The notes under the pieces are model-generated. The model saw nothing but the letters and a program-made list of their open reading frames with translations. It ran no database searches and was not told the origin of the DNA. This document shows positions 7,518 to 16,145 of a stretch of 64,000 bases of DNA, one piece after another. Positions within the stretch are counted from its first letter, which is position 1. Every line of letters starts with the position of its first letter. The position numbers and the translations under genes were made by a program. The stretch comes from Bacillota bacterium. GTDB taxonomy: Bacteria > Bacillota > Clostridia > Acetivibrionales > DTU013. Location: NCBI GenBank assembly GCA_023435745.1, contig JAEZMD010000001.1, forward strand, positions 109,305 through 173,304, read 5' to 3'.

Positions 7518-8798
7518 TCATTCTGTTTTCCTGCGGCGTTTGTAAAGCTTTATCACTGTGGTGAAAAGCTTTCCGAAGAGCCGTCCAAGGTTAAACATAA
7601 GCAGGATTGCTTCAATAGCCAGCAGAACGACGACCAGCATGAATATATCCCTGTTTTCATTAACTTTTTTCCGAATGACGGTCCAAGTATCATCAGGTGG
7701 GACGATTTCGGTCTCAGGATAGAGGCTGATGTCAATCACAGTGCCATCTTCAAGCACGTATTTGGCACTGCCTGACGGGATGGTCGTCTTCAGCGGCAAG
7801 GTCAATTTGGCGGTGGCGCTGAATTCTTTAATGTAATTTTCACCAATAGGGTGGATATACATTATATCGCTTTGGCTGATCAGCCGGATCGGTTTCCCAT
7901 CAAGCTCTTCTGTTTTAAGCAAGTCGCCCTTTTTTACCAATGTGCTTTTCCAGAAATTATCAAATCCATAATCGAAGAGGGCTGCAGCATCAGCATACAT
8001 GGTGTCTGCAGGTGCGTCAAGTATGACGCAGATCAGATGTATATTTGTCCGGGTCGCAGTGCAGATGATGGTTTGACGGTTTTTATCGTTGTATCCGATC
8101 TTGCCGCCTTCGAAACCGCTGTAGGACCAGAATAGTTTATTGGAGCTTGTCATTATTTGCGCTTTATCCCCCGTACCATACCATGGCCTTGACCTGGAAG
8201 AAAAAAGCTTGCTGAAGGTGGGGTTTTTAATAGCATATTTGATAAGCAGAGAAATATCATTGGCTGTTGTAAACTGGCCGACATCATATAAACCGGTTGC
8301 GTTGGAAAAGTGCGTACTTGTCATCTGCAGCTTTTCCGCAGTCTCATTCATTTTATCAATAAATTTTTCCATATTTCCGGAAGAAACATGATCAGCTATA
8401 GCAATGGCTGCATCATTCGCCGATGTCAGCATGGTGGCGTAAAGCAAATCCAACAGCGAGTATTTGGCGCCGATCTCAAGATTAAGAGCCGAACCTTCCG
8501 TTATTGCGGTATCGGCGCTGATGGTCACATTGGAATACAAATCGGCATTTTCAATTGCGACAAGTACAGTCATCAGCTTGCAGGCGGTAGAAATGTGAAG
8601 ATAACGATCAGGATCCTTATAATATAAGACCTGACCGGTATCAGCTTCCATTAATATAGCGGAGGGCGCACTTATCTCGGGCGCCGGAACTTTACTCGCG
8701 GCGCCGACGCCGATAGGCTCATCATTATCGGCAAAACCGGCAAAGGGAATTGCCAGAATAAATATTATTAATAGGATCAGAAAAAACCTCTTGCGCAT
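7518..8798 (-). CDS. D-alanyl-D-alanine carboxypeptidase-like protein (DacF family) with altered motifs
   Basis: Penicillin-binding-protein fold (peptidase S11). Signal peptide MRKRFFLILLIIFILAIPFAG, S11 domain to about residue 290, a C-terminal beta domain, and a membrane anchor (about residues 382-404) with a basic tail. The start is the ATG at 8798, which has AGGAGG 5 bases upstream. The SxxK motif reads H-I-S-T-A-C-K-L-M-T: the residue three before the Lys is Thr, not Ser. The third motif is KIG instead of KTG; the SxN motif is intact (SAN). The enzyme may be inactive or changed, perhaps acting as a binding protein. Confidence 0.88.
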   Translation of the reverse strand: MRKRFFLILLIIFILAIPFAGFADNDEPIGVGAASKVPAPEISAPSAILMEADTGQVLYYKDPDRYLHISTACKLMTVLVAIENADLYSNVTISADTAITEGSALNLEIGAKYSLLDLLYATMLTSANDAAIAIADHVSSGNMEKFIDKMNETAEKLQMTSTHFSNATGLYDVGQFTTANDISLLIKYAIKNPTFSKLFSSRSRPWYGTGDKAQIMTSSNKLFWSYSGFEGGKIGYNDKNRQTIICTATRTNIHLICVILDAPADTMYADAAALFDYGFDNFWKSTLVKKGDLLKTEELDGKPIRLISQSDIMYIHPIGENYIKEFSATAKLTLPLKTTIPSGSAKYVLEDGTVIDISLYPETEIVPPDDTWTVIRKKVNENRDIFMLVVVLLAIEAILLMFNLGRLFGKLFTTVIKLYKRRRKTE

Positions 8799-8852
8799 TA
8801 CTTCCTCCTGATCATACCGGATCAATCCAAATTCAGTTGCTGCATTATCACG

Positions 8853-11396
8853 TTATCTGTCAGCCCATTTTACGAGTCTTAAGTCAAATTTGTCTGCCAA
8901 TAACGGGTGCGAAGGCAGTACCCGGAAGCTGTAGTTATATTCTCCGCTGTCGGCCAGACACAGTTCTCCTTTGTACTTATAAGTGCCCGGTCTTATTTCT
9001 TCAGCAAGCTTCAGAGGCAGAAATTCACCGTTGCTCAATTCATCAGCGGTATCGTTAACGGTGTAGTAGAATTCAACGCTTAAATCCTCGGGACTCAGTC
9101 CTCCGAGGTTTACAACCACCTCAGGATAAACAATCTCTCCGACCTCGACCGGAGTTCTTCCTGCAACGTTCCCGGCTTCCACATTTACTGCCTGCCAGTT
9201 GTCACGGACCTTTGACTTCCACTCAACAAGCTGTCTCAAAAGCATGCAGTCCTGTTGCGAAATATTTGACGTTCTTATCATCGCAGGTATATACAGCTTT
9301 GAAGAGTAATCCTGGAGCATTCTGTGCGTACTGAATCGTGAAGCAAGTGATTTAATCGATTCCTTCATTATACTGACCCATTTTACCGGGATACCCTTTT
9401 CATTTCTATCATAGTAAAGCGGAATGAGGCTATCCTCAAGAATCTCATACAGGGAGTCGCTGTCGGCGTTATCCTGATATGTTTCATTCTGATAAACTGT
9501 TTCCGAACCAATTGCCCATCCGTTGTTTCCATTATACCCTTCTCTCCACCATCCGTCGAGTACGCTCAGATTGATAACACCGTTCAAGCCTGCCTTCTGA
9601 CCACTGGTTCCGCTGGCTTCCAACGGCATACGGGGGTTGTTGAGCCATACGTCGACACTTTGCACAAGACGGCGTGCAAGGGCAATATTATAGTTTTCTA
9701 GCAACACGACCTTGCCTTCGAAGCCTTCCTGCTCAGAGATATCATTAATGAATTTGATGACGTCCTGCGCCGGTTTGTCAGCCGGATGCGCCTTACCTGC
9801 GAAAATGATCTGGACCGGCATATCTTCCTTATTAAGGATTTTTCTGATTCGGCTGATATTTCTAAAAATCAGCGCCGCACGTTTGTATGTGGCAAATCGC
9901 CTGGAAAAACCGATGGTAAGCACAGAGGGATTAATTGTCGTGCAGGGCTTGCCGCCAGAGTCGGATATTGCGCCTTGACGGATTCTGTTATTAATGTAAC
10001 CGGCCATTTCTTCTTTCTTCTTCACATGTTTTTCCCAGAATTCCTCATCGGGAATGCTGTCTATTGCACGCCAGAACCCCATCTGTTCTATGCGGTCATT
10101 CCAACCGGAGGCAAGATATTTGTCAAACAAGTCACGGTATGGCTTTGAAAGCCATGTCATCGTATGTATACCATTTGTTACGTGGGTGACGGGCACTTCG
10201 TTTTCAGGTACGCCTGGCCAAAGCTGGCGGAACATATGTCTCGTTACCGCTCCGTGGAGCTTGCTGACGCCGTTTCTGCCTGAAGTCATTTTCATGCCCA
10301 TTGCGGCCATATTGAAACCGTATGGATTGCCGCTGTCAGTGCCCAAAGCCAGAAATTCCTCGCGACTGATTCCGAAAATGCTTCGAAACGGCGTAAAATA
10401 CATATCGATGGCATCATGTGAGAACACGTCAATGCCCGCCGGAACAGGCGTATGGATTGTGAATACGCAAGACGCACTAACCATTTCCAAAGCTTCCGTA
10501 TAACTGAGATGATCGTTCTGCATCCATCTCCTGATCAGTTCAAAGGTAAGGAAGCCGGAATGCCCCTCGTTCATATGATAAACAGACGGATGGATATCAA
10601 GAGCCTCCAGCGCCCTCACTCCTCCGATGCCAAGCAGTATCTCCTGCTGTATTCTGGTATCGCCGTCACCGCCATACAATCTGGCTGTGATACCTCTGTC
10701 ATGGTCACTGTTTTGCGGAACATCCGAATCGAGCAGGTAAAGATTGACCCTGCCGACCTTTACCAGCCATATGGATGCGTGTACAACTCTGCCAGGCAGA
10801 TCGACGCTGATCAGTATTTTTTCACCGCTGCCGTCTACAACCGGCTTGATAGCCAGATCGCTGATATTGAGGGTGCTGTAAGCAGTTTGCTGTATACCGT
10901 CGCTGCCGATCACCTGATTAAAATAGCCCTGTCTGTAAAACAATCCGATCGCAGTAAATGGAACGCCAAGATCGCTTGCCGACTTGCAATGGTCGCCTGA
11001 CAATACGCCAAGACCGCCCGAATAAATGGGCAATGTTTCATTCAAGCCGTACTCTGCGGAAAAATAAGCGACCGACCGGCCCTTTTGTTCAGGATATGCC
11101 TTGTGGAACCAGGTGTCTGGTTCATTCATATAATCATCATACTTCTTGACGACAGCATCATATGCCTCGGTAAAATTCCGGTTATTTGCCATTTCTTCAA
11201 GCTTCCGGCTGCCAACTCTTCGCAGGAAGGCGGCCGGATTTTCCCCGGTGCTTTTCCAAAGGGAGGAGTCGATGATTTTGAACAAATCTAACGCTTCAGA
11301 GTTCCAGGTCCACCAAAAGTTGTATGCGATGTCCGAGAGCTTTTTCAGCCGCTCAGGAATCATTGTTGGAACTACGATCCTGCCAATAGGTTTCAT
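8853..11396 (-). CDS. glgP: alpha-glucan phosphorylase (GT35, short type)
   Basis: Releases glucose 1-phosphate from glycogen or maltodextrin, using pyridoxal phosphate. The 847-residue protein belongs to the branch with an N-terminal DUF3417-like segment (NFWWTWNSEALDLFKIID near residue 28). Further signatures: FSAEYGLNETLPIYSGGLGVLSGDH near 115, VYHMNEGHSGF near 280, VTHVTNGIHTMTW near 405 and the PLP region MPLEASGTSGQKAGLNG near 620. GGAGG precedes ATG 11396. It lies 54 bases upstream of the DacF-like gene in the same direction, so the two may share a transcript. No other glycogen gene is in the window. Confidence 0.95.
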   Translation of the reverse strand: MKPIGRIVVPTMIPERLKKLSDIAYNFWWTWNSEALDLFKIIDSSLWKSTGENPAAFLRRVGSRKLEEMANNRNFTEAYDAVVKKYDDYMNEPDTWFHKAYPEQKGRSVAYFSAEYGLNETLPIYSGGLGVLSGDHCKSASDLGVPFTAIGLFYRQGYFNQVIGSDGIQQTAYSTLNISDLAIKPVVDGSGEKILISVDLPGRVVHASIWLVKVGRVNLYLLDSDVPQNSDHDRGITARLYGGDGDTRIQQEILLGIGGVRALEALDIHPSVYHMNEGHSGFLTFELIRRWMQNDHLSYTEALEMVSASCVFTIHTPVPAGIDVFSHDAIDMYFTPFRSIFGISREEFLALGTDSGNPYGFNMAAMGMKMTSGRNGVSKLHGAVTRHMFRQLWPGVPENEVPVTHVTNGIHTMTWLSKPYRDLFDKYLASGWNDRIEQMGFWRAIDSIPDEEFWEKHVKKKEEMAGYINNRIRQGAISDSGGKPCTTINPSVLTIGFSRRFATYKRAALIFRNISRIRKILNKEDMPVQIIFAGKAHPADKPAQDVIKFINDISEQEGFEGKVVLLENYNIALARRLVQSVDVWLNNPRMPLEASGTSGQKAGLNGVINLSVLDGWWREGYNGNNGWAIGSETVYQNETYQDNADSDSLYEILEDSLIPLYYDRNEKGIPVKWVSIMKESIKSLASRFSTHRMLQDYSSKLYIPAMIRTSNISQQDCMLLRQLVEWKSKVRDNWQAVNVEAGNVAGRTPVEVGEIVYPEVVVNLGGLSPEDLSVEFYYTVNDTADELSNGEFLPLKLAEEIRPGTYKYKGELCLADSGEYNYSFRVLPSHPLLADKFDLRLVKWADR

Positions 11397-11684
11397 ATTA
11401 TGTCCTCCATGCTGAGCGCATTTTTACATTTATTCTATTAACCATTTATTTTGTTATGTAATCACTTTTTATGCATAAAGCATTATTTATAATAACACAT
11501 TTTTCAAAATGTAATATTAAATATTTGTTAAAGATTTCGTATTAAATATTTCCACTTGTAAATGAGCGATTTTTGTTCACAATATGATAAGGCTATGGGA
11601 CGCTTCTTTACAACGGAGTCATTTATTGAAGACAAGAAACGTCCCCTATTTACGCTAAAGCTATCGAGGATCAGGAATTTGGCC
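11397..11684. other. AT-rich divergent intergenic region with an inverted repeat pair
   Basis: Lies between glgP (minus) and the CmpB-type gene (plus). The first 160 bases are very AT-rich and should hold the glgP promoter, but I see no clean -35/-10 pair. TGGGACGCTTCTTT (11595-11608) and AAGAAACGTCCCCT (11634-11647) are facing copies of the palindromic repeat also found in 2708-2855. A longer open frame starting at 11562 runs through them, but its start has no ribosome binding site. Confidence 0.6.
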
Positions 11685-12086
11685 ATGATGAAAAGGTTTT
11701 TCTTTTATGGGATAGCCGGGTGGGGCATTGAGATCATCTGGACCGGCATAGGCTCGCTAATAAGCGGAGATTTAAGGCTGCTTGGACATTCCAACCTCTG
11801 GATGTTCTTCATTTATGGATGTGCCATCTTTCTGGAGCCGATCCATCACGCGATAGCAAGACGGCACTGGTTTTTCAGAGGAGTGCTATGGGTCTTGCTG
11901 ATATGGTCTATCGAATATGCCAGCGGATTTCTCCTTCACACGATCCTTGGCGTCTACCCATGGTATTATACAGACAAACTTTCGGTGAACGGACTGATTA
12001 CGCTGGCCTATGCACCTGCGTGGTTTGTGGCTGGAATTGTCTTTGAAAGGCTTCATAGGGCTCTTGATAATTATGGCATTGCATGA
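11685..12086 (+). CDS. membrane protein of the putative ABC-transporter type IV (CmpB, PF06541) family
   Basis: A 133-residue protein with about four hydrophobic segments. It has the family pattern FYGIAGWGIEIIWTG at the start, LWMFFIYGCAIFLEP near residue 36 and FLLHTILGVYPWYY near residue 81. ATG 11685 (or 11688) is preferred over the upstream ATG at 11562 because the homologous part begins here and TCAGGA lies about 9 bases upstream. The function of this family is not known despite its name. A phosphodiester glycosidase gene follows. Confidence 0.75.
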   Translation: MMKRFFFYGIAGWGIEIIWTGIGSLISGDLRLLGHSNLWMFFIYGCAIFLEPIHHAIARRHWFFRGVLWVLLIWSIEYASGFLLHTILGVYPWYYTDKLSVNGLITLAYAPAWFVAGIVFERLHRALDNYGIA

Positions 12087-12126
12087 TGCTCCGTGATATA
12101 TTACAATGACACAGGGGTGCGGTTTG

Positions 12127-12170
12127 TAGAGAAACGTCCCCGCAGTTTAACCGGGGAGAAACGTCCCCCC
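12127..12170. repeat. intergenic pair of AGAAACGTCCCC repeats
   Basis: Two direct copies (AGAGAAACGTCCCCG at 12128-12142, GGAGAAACGTCCCCCC at 12154-12169) between the CmpB-type gene and the next gene. Same family as the in-frame copies at 2708-2855 and 3660-3696. Confidence 0.85.
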
Positions 12171-12192
12171 AGTTATATCGAAAGGGGTCATT

Positions 12193-13200
12193 ATGGATAT
12201 CGTAAAGAAGCCGGCACCCAAATCGGGGTACAAACGCCTTCTTGTATTTTTCATATTTCAATTTTTATTCGCGTGCATTACAATGCCGTTTTATATATTC
12301 TACGGTCCTTTCGACGAGGTCAAAAGAACCATTGTCGGGGCTTCATGGAATACGCTGAGCCATCAGTATATTGCCCGGTTTTTCCTGTCCGACGACGCCA
12401 TCGTCAGGATCATCGGCAGCTCCTTTGCAGTTGATCCGACGGACCAGGGCGAGGAGCTCAGGATGCTGAAATTAGGGAAGAATCACGATGGAAAAGTAGA
12501 AGTTTTTAATATAGACGGCGGCGATTTTGAAGGAAAAATGATTGTCGTGCATGATCCGACGCGCATCATTGCGGGGTATTCTTCCAGGCTGCCGGATTCC
12601 GGAGAAACAACAAGCCGGATCGCCAAAAACAACGCAGGCATAGCCGGGATCAATGCAGGGGGGTTTCTTGACAGGGGCTGGACGGGAACCGGCGGTACGC
12701 CGCTTGGATTCATTGTGCATAATGGCGAGGTAGTCTACAACCAAATCAAGGACGAAAATAAAAAACAGGAAACGGTAGCTTTTACAAAGGAAGGAATGCT
12801 GATTGTCGGAAAGCATTCGATGGCACAGCTGAAGGAGATGGGCATTAAGGAAGGCGTCAGCTTTGGCCCGCCGCTGATTGTCAATGGAAAGCCGACCATA
12901 AAAAAGGGTGACGGGGGATGGGGAATTGCCCCCAGAACAGCCATTGGACAGAAGGCAACGGGAGAGGTGCTGCTGCTTGTCATAGACGGAAGGTCCCTGG
13001 AATCGCTGGGTGCGACATTAAGAGACGTACAGGATATTTTGCTGGAATATGGCGCGGTCAATGCGGCAAATCTTGACGGCGGCTCCTCGGCCACGATGTA
13101 CTTCAACGGCAAGGTGATCAATAAGCCCTCTGACAAGCTTGGTGAGAGAACCGTCCCCACAGCCTTTATCGTCACTTCTGAGGGGGGTGGCGGTAATTGA
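12193..13200 (+). CDS. phosphodiester glycosidase (NAGPA/DUF2233) family protein
   Basis: Related to the lysosomal uncovering enzyme domain (PF09992), found in bacterial exopolysaccharide and wall-linked proteins. One N-terminal membrane segment (about residues 14-35), then GGDFEGKMIVVHDPTRI near 110, GINAGGFLDRGW near 155, APRTAIGQ near 248 and the closing ANLDGGSSATMYFNG near 293. AAGGGG lies about 7 bases before ATG 12193. It overlaps the next gene by 4 bases (TTGA). The substrate cannot be told; an extracellular phosphosugar role is likely from the family. Confidence 0.9.
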   Translation: MDIVKKPAPKSGYKRLLVFFIFQFLFACITMPFYIFYGPFDEVKRTIVGASWNTLSHQYIARFFLSDDAIVRIIGSSFAVDPTDQGEELRMLKLGKNHDGKVEVFNIDGGDFEGKMIVVHDPTRIIAGYSSRLPDSGETTSRIAKNNAGIAGINAGGFLDRGWTGTGGTPLGFIVHNGEVVYNQIKDENKKQETVAFTKEGMLIVGKHSMAQLKEMGIKEGVSFGPPLIVNGKPTIKKGDGGWGIAPRTAIGQKATGEVLLLVIDGRSLESLGATLRDVQDILLEYGAVNAANLDGGSSATMYFNGKVINKPSDKLGERTVPTAFIVTSEGGGGN

Positions 13201-14228
13201 AAGCATTGAAAAGGGTTTATGGATGGATACTGCTCTCGATCCTGCTGCAGACGGCGGTGCTTGCGTATATCAATTATGTTTATCTTCCGGGAAGGGGCGC
13301 CTTCAGAGCAACCGCATACGAGGCACAGACGGCGGCGGTAAAAAACAGGAGCTATAGTCTGCCGGACGGTTCAAGCGGGATTATGGTATCAAATGATGGA
13401 CTTTATGCTGCATATATGGTAGAGGACCGTTTAGAAATAGTCGATCTCGATAGCAAGAAGATCGTAAAAAAACCGGATCGGTCGGGCGGAACCTTCAGCT
13501 ATTTTCGATGGCTTCCCGACAGGGATATGCTGATCTATACCATAAAGGAGCCCGAAGGGAAAAGCGGCTGTGTCCGGATATCCACATATGACATCGGGCC
13601 TGAACTGGACAGGAGCTATCCTGATATCATTAACCTTCCTGTGGATAGCACAGTAATCGATCTACAGCTGTCGCCGCTCACGAATATTGTCTACCCTATG
13701 ATTCAGACCAGCGACACAAGGGTAAGGATCTATCAGTTTGATATTATGGATGATCTGGAACTGATTATGAAGGCCGATCTGGGTATGATCATCAAAGAGA
13801 CAATGTATGAAGACAACCTGATATACCAGCCTGCCGGCGGAAAAATTGTAGTCAGGAATGGCAGGACAGGCAAGAAGACAAGCCTTCCCGCAAAGGAGGC
13901 TGCGCTGCTGCTGGCGGTGGATGACGCGGATTTTATCTATGCGGCGTCAACAGATGACGCGGGGAAAATAACAGCGATTCACTTCGGAAAAATCGGGCAG
14001 AAGGCGCAGGAGTGGCAGAGCATTAAGCCGGCAAAGCCGTTGGCTGCGCAGGATATTCTAATTACTCCGCAGGGGTCGGTCTATGCCGCTGACAGGCAGA
14101 GAAAAACCGTTCAGAACTTGAAAGACGGCGGTTCTATGGAATATCAGGGGGAATTGCTGACGGTGACCGACAATTATGCCGTATCGACTCAGGGAAACAA
14201 GCTGACACTCAAAGTGATAAAAAAGTAA
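13197..14228 (+). CDS. membrane-anchored beta-propeller-like protein, function unknown
   Basis: A 343-residue product with one N-terminal hydrophobic helix (about residues 10-30). The exported part has repeated short blade-like stretches (NDGLYAAYMVEDRLEIVDL, RWLPDRDMLIYTI, TPQGSVYAADRQRKTVQNL), suggesting a WD40/YncE-like propeller. The start is TTG 13197, overlapping the stop of the glycosidase gene (TTGA), with a G-rich ribosome binding site inside the upstream gene, so the two are probably translationally coupled and act together outside the membrane. I do not recognise a specific family. Confidence 0.7.
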   Translation: MKALKRVYGWILLSILLQTAVLAYINYVYLPGRGAFRATAYEAQTAAVKNRSYSLPDGSSGIMVSNDGLYAAYMVEDRLEIVDLDSKKIVKKPDRSGGTFSYFRWLPDRDMLIYTIKEPEGKSGCVRISTYDIGPELDRSYPDIINLPVDSTVIDLQLSPLTNIVYPMIQTSDTRVRIYQFDIMDDLELIMKADLGMIIKETMYEDNLIYQPAGGKIVVRNGRTGKKTSLPAKEAALLLAVDDADFIYAASTDDAGKITAIHFGKIGQKAQEWQSIKPAKPLAAQDILITPQGSVYAADRQRKTVQNLKDGGSMEYQGELLTVTDNYAVSTQGNKLTLKVIKK

Positions 14229-14325
14229 GGGCTCATTTTTGTGTGATGTTTCATTTGGTCAATATGGGGTAAGAATAATAAAATAAAAAATATTGAAATT
14301 CATTAACGATATTGGAGGGCTGTTT

Positions 14326-14655
14326 ATGGCTGGCAACAAAATAATTGAATTGACAAGGGATAATTTTGAACAAAAAGTAGTAAACTCCGACAAGCCGGTG
14401 CTTATTGATTTCTGGGCATCCTGGTGCGGTCCATGCAGGGCTGTCGCACCTGTCATGGAGGAGCTTGCCGTGCAATACGACGGAAGGGCTGTCATTGGTA
14501 AGGTAAACGTGGATGATGAAAATGAGCTTTCAGCGAAATTCAGAATTATGAGTATTCCAACGGTCATGTTGTTCAAAGGCGGACAGATCGTTGACAAAAT
14601 AGTAGGGTCGAGACCTAAGGCCGATTTCGAAAACCTGCTGGATAGAAATATCTAA
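14326..14655 (+). CDS. trxA: thioredoxin
   Basis: A 109-residue thioredoxin with the active site ASWCGPCRAV near residue 30, cis-Pro IPTVMLFKGG near 75 and a C-terminal helix. ATG 14326 with GGAGGG 8 bases upstream is preferred over the in-frame ATG at 14293, which would add 11 residues absent in thioredoxins. It stands alone. A 585-base stretch without a gene follows. Confidence 0.95.
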   Translation: MAGNKIIELTRDNFEQKVVNSDKPVLIDFWASWCGPCRAVAPVMEELAVQYDGRAVIGKVNVDDENELSAKFRIMSIPTVMLFKGGQIVDKIVGSRPKADFENLLDRNI

Positions 14656-14902
14656 AGTAATTAATTATGTCTCAAAGATTAGATAAATCAAAGCATTCAG
14701 ACAGCAGAAAATGAGCTATACCCCAAGAAGAGCTATACCCCAAGAAGAACGAAAGAATCGTACTTTGCGGGGTTTAATTTTTTAAGAAAAACACACCCAA
14801 TAAATGAGTAGACGGGTGGGTGTGTCTACCGATTCTCTGTACTCTCCCGAAAACAACTCAAATTCAGCGAATTTTTTCACCTAAATGTGGGGTGCACTAA
14901 GA

Positions 14903-14977
14903 TTTAGGTGGGGTTCAGTAAATTTCTTAAGAGGGGTAAGTTTTAGGTGTGATTCACCAGATTACTTAAGAGGGGTG
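14903..14977. repeat. imperfect 36-base direct repeat
   Basis: Two units, each starting TTTAGGTG and ending CTTAAGAGGGGT, at 14903-14938 and 14942-14977 (period 39). An inverted CACCTAAA lies just upstream at about 14879-14886. Confidence 0.75.
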
Positions 14978-14982
14978 CACAT

Positions 14983-15096
14983 AATTTCGATTAGAGGACA
15001 AATTGAATGCAATTTAAGCCAAAAATCATTAGCATTTTGGCTGGTTTAATGCAAAAATTATTCTGATGATAGAGATTCTGTCCTCTAATTGAAATT
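14983..15096. ncRNA. long nested hairpin, possible structured RNA or small non-autonomous element
   Basis: Outer arms AATTTCGATTAGAGGACA (14983-15000) and TGTCCTCTAATTGAAATT (15079-15096) pair almost perfectly over 18 positions. A second stem inside pairs 15009-15024 (GCAATTTAAGCCAAAA) with 15035-15052 (TTTTGGCTGGTTTAATGC). No T run follows, so it is not a simple terminator. It matches no RNA family I know. Confidence 0.5.
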
Positions 15097-15240
15097 TTGA
15101 GTAGTGGGCCCTGCAAGTTTTAATCGCTATGGGATAGAAGCTTTTCTTTTTTATATTCAGGTTGTAATAAAAGCAGGATTTTGAGAAAATTTATTGAATA
15201 TATAAGTAAACATGATCATTTTTGCAGAAGGGGGATTCCC

Positions 15241-15699
15241 ATGCCTGGAGAAAAACGTTTTAGAACATCGTTTATGGGCGGTTTCAAAAAGGCCGATGTC
15301 AATTCATATATCGAAAAGATACTGGGTGAATTTGATGTCAAGCTGAAGGAAAAAGATGATGAGATTGGTCAGCTGAAGAACCAGAACAAGGATATCAGAA
15401 CGAGATACGAGGAGCTTCTGAGGAAGGCTGATCAGATTAATGAGGACAGGGCAAAAATCGCCGAGGTTCTGATCAGAGCTCAGGAGCAAGCAGATCAGAT
15501 GATGGAGAATGCCCGCCAGGAAGCTCTTGAAGAAAAGAGGCAGCTTGAGGACGCCATTGAGCAGGACAAGGAAAGGCTCGTGGACATTCGCCAGGAGATC
15601 AAAGGCCTGAAGGGCGAAATTGTAAGTACACTGAAGAAATACGAATCCCAGCTTGTAACGATTATTCAGGACGACGAAGGCGACGAAGAAGCAGGGTGA
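15241..15699 (+). CDS. DivIVA-domain protein
   Basis: A 152-residue cytosolic coiled-coil protein. The N-terminus RFRTSFMGGFKKADVNSYIEK (about residues 6-26) is the DivIVA membrane-curvature motif region; the rest is a long Glu/Lys/Gln-rich coiled coil. ATG 15241, 7 bases after AAGGGGG, fits the family start; an in-frame TTG at 15181 would add 20 unrelated residues. Proteins of this group act in division, pole or wall-growth placement. It precedes the T-box operon but is probably separate from it. Confidence 0.88.
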   Translation: MPGEKRFRTSFMGGFKKADVNSYIEKILGEFDVKLKEKDDEIGQLKNQNKDIRTRYEELLRKADQINEDRAKIAEVLIRAQEQADQMMENARQEALEEKRQLEDAIEQDKERLVDIRQEIKGLKGEIVSTLKKYESQLVTIIQDDEGDEEAG

Positions 15700-15727
15700 G
15701 CGCAGGGTGAAAAATTCCCGATTTCAC

Positions 15728-15756
15728 TTGATTCGCTGCAATATGCATGGTATAAT
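15728..15756 (+). promoter_or_regulatory. promoter of the T-box operon
   Basis: TTGATT (15728-15733), 17 bases, TATAAT (15751-15756). Transcription would begin about 15763, just before stem I of the T-box leader. Confidence 0.8.
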
Positions 15757-15774
15757 CCAATTTAACGATATAGT

Positions 15775-16048
15775 TCATGCGATGAATGGGAAGAGTATTC
15801 CTGTGGATTTTCAAGAGAGCCGGAGGCTGGTGTGATCCGGTAAATTAGCAGGAAGAAGGCAGCCTATGAGCATCTCCTTGAGAAACCGGAGCCGGTTGAA
15901 GGCTCTGTGGATAAAGGCTGACGTGCTCCTCACGTTACAGGGGATGGGTATGAATGTACCCGTAAAGAGAGCGTGAAAGCGCTAATCAGGGTGGTACCGC
16001 GGATAACTCCTTCGTCCCTATATTCAGGGATTGAGGAGTTTTTTATTT
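15775..16048 (+). promoter_or_regulatory. T-box leader, probably alanine-specific
   Basis: Stem I shows AGTA (15794-15797) for the loop E motif and AGAGAGCCGGAGGCTGGTGTGATCCGG-type distal elements. The T-box AATCAGGGTGGTACCGCG lies at 15984-16001, and a terminator (AACTCC...GGAGTT then T) at 16005-16045. Opposite AGTA the specifier loop reads GAAGGCAG (15855-15862): with one base after GAA the codon is GCA (Ala); GGC (Gly) is the alternative. The bulge is TGGT, which matches a tRNA ending ACCA, as tRNA-Ala does, and disfavours tRNA-Gly (UCCA). Uncharged tRNA would let transcription read on into the next two genes. Confidence 0.9.
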
Positions 16049-16145
16049 AGTCTTTTTCAGGAAAAGTAAAAAAGATCACGCGCGCTTTTGAATTAGTGCG
16101 ATTGATGGGAGGAGCAACAAAGAAAACGAAAGGAGTGTATTTAGG

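Larger units (their letters stand above)
14656..15240. other. 585-base non-coding stretch with several repeat types
   Basis: No convincing open frame. It contains a duplicated AGCTATACCCCAAGAAG (about 14713-14747), an inverted pair ACACACCC/GGGTGTGT (about 14790-14826), an imperfect 36-base direct repeat (14903-14938 and 14942-14977) and a long hairpin (14983-15096). The DivIVA gene's ribosome binding site lies at its end. No promoter is clear. Confidence 0.7.

Noticed and set aside
9712..11149. Several open frames of 60-180 codons on the plus strand
   Set aside because: They are shadows of the long glgP gene on the other strand and lack ribosome binding sites.
13144..13158. AGAGAACCGTCCCCA near the end of the phosphodiester glycosidase gene as another repeat copy
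   Set aside because: It encodes GERTVPTAF, a position and sequence expected from the protein family, so the similarity to GGGGACGGTTCT may be chance.
14713..14977. CRISPR-like array
   Set aside because: Only two copies of each repeat, no uniform spacers and no cas genes anywhere in the window.
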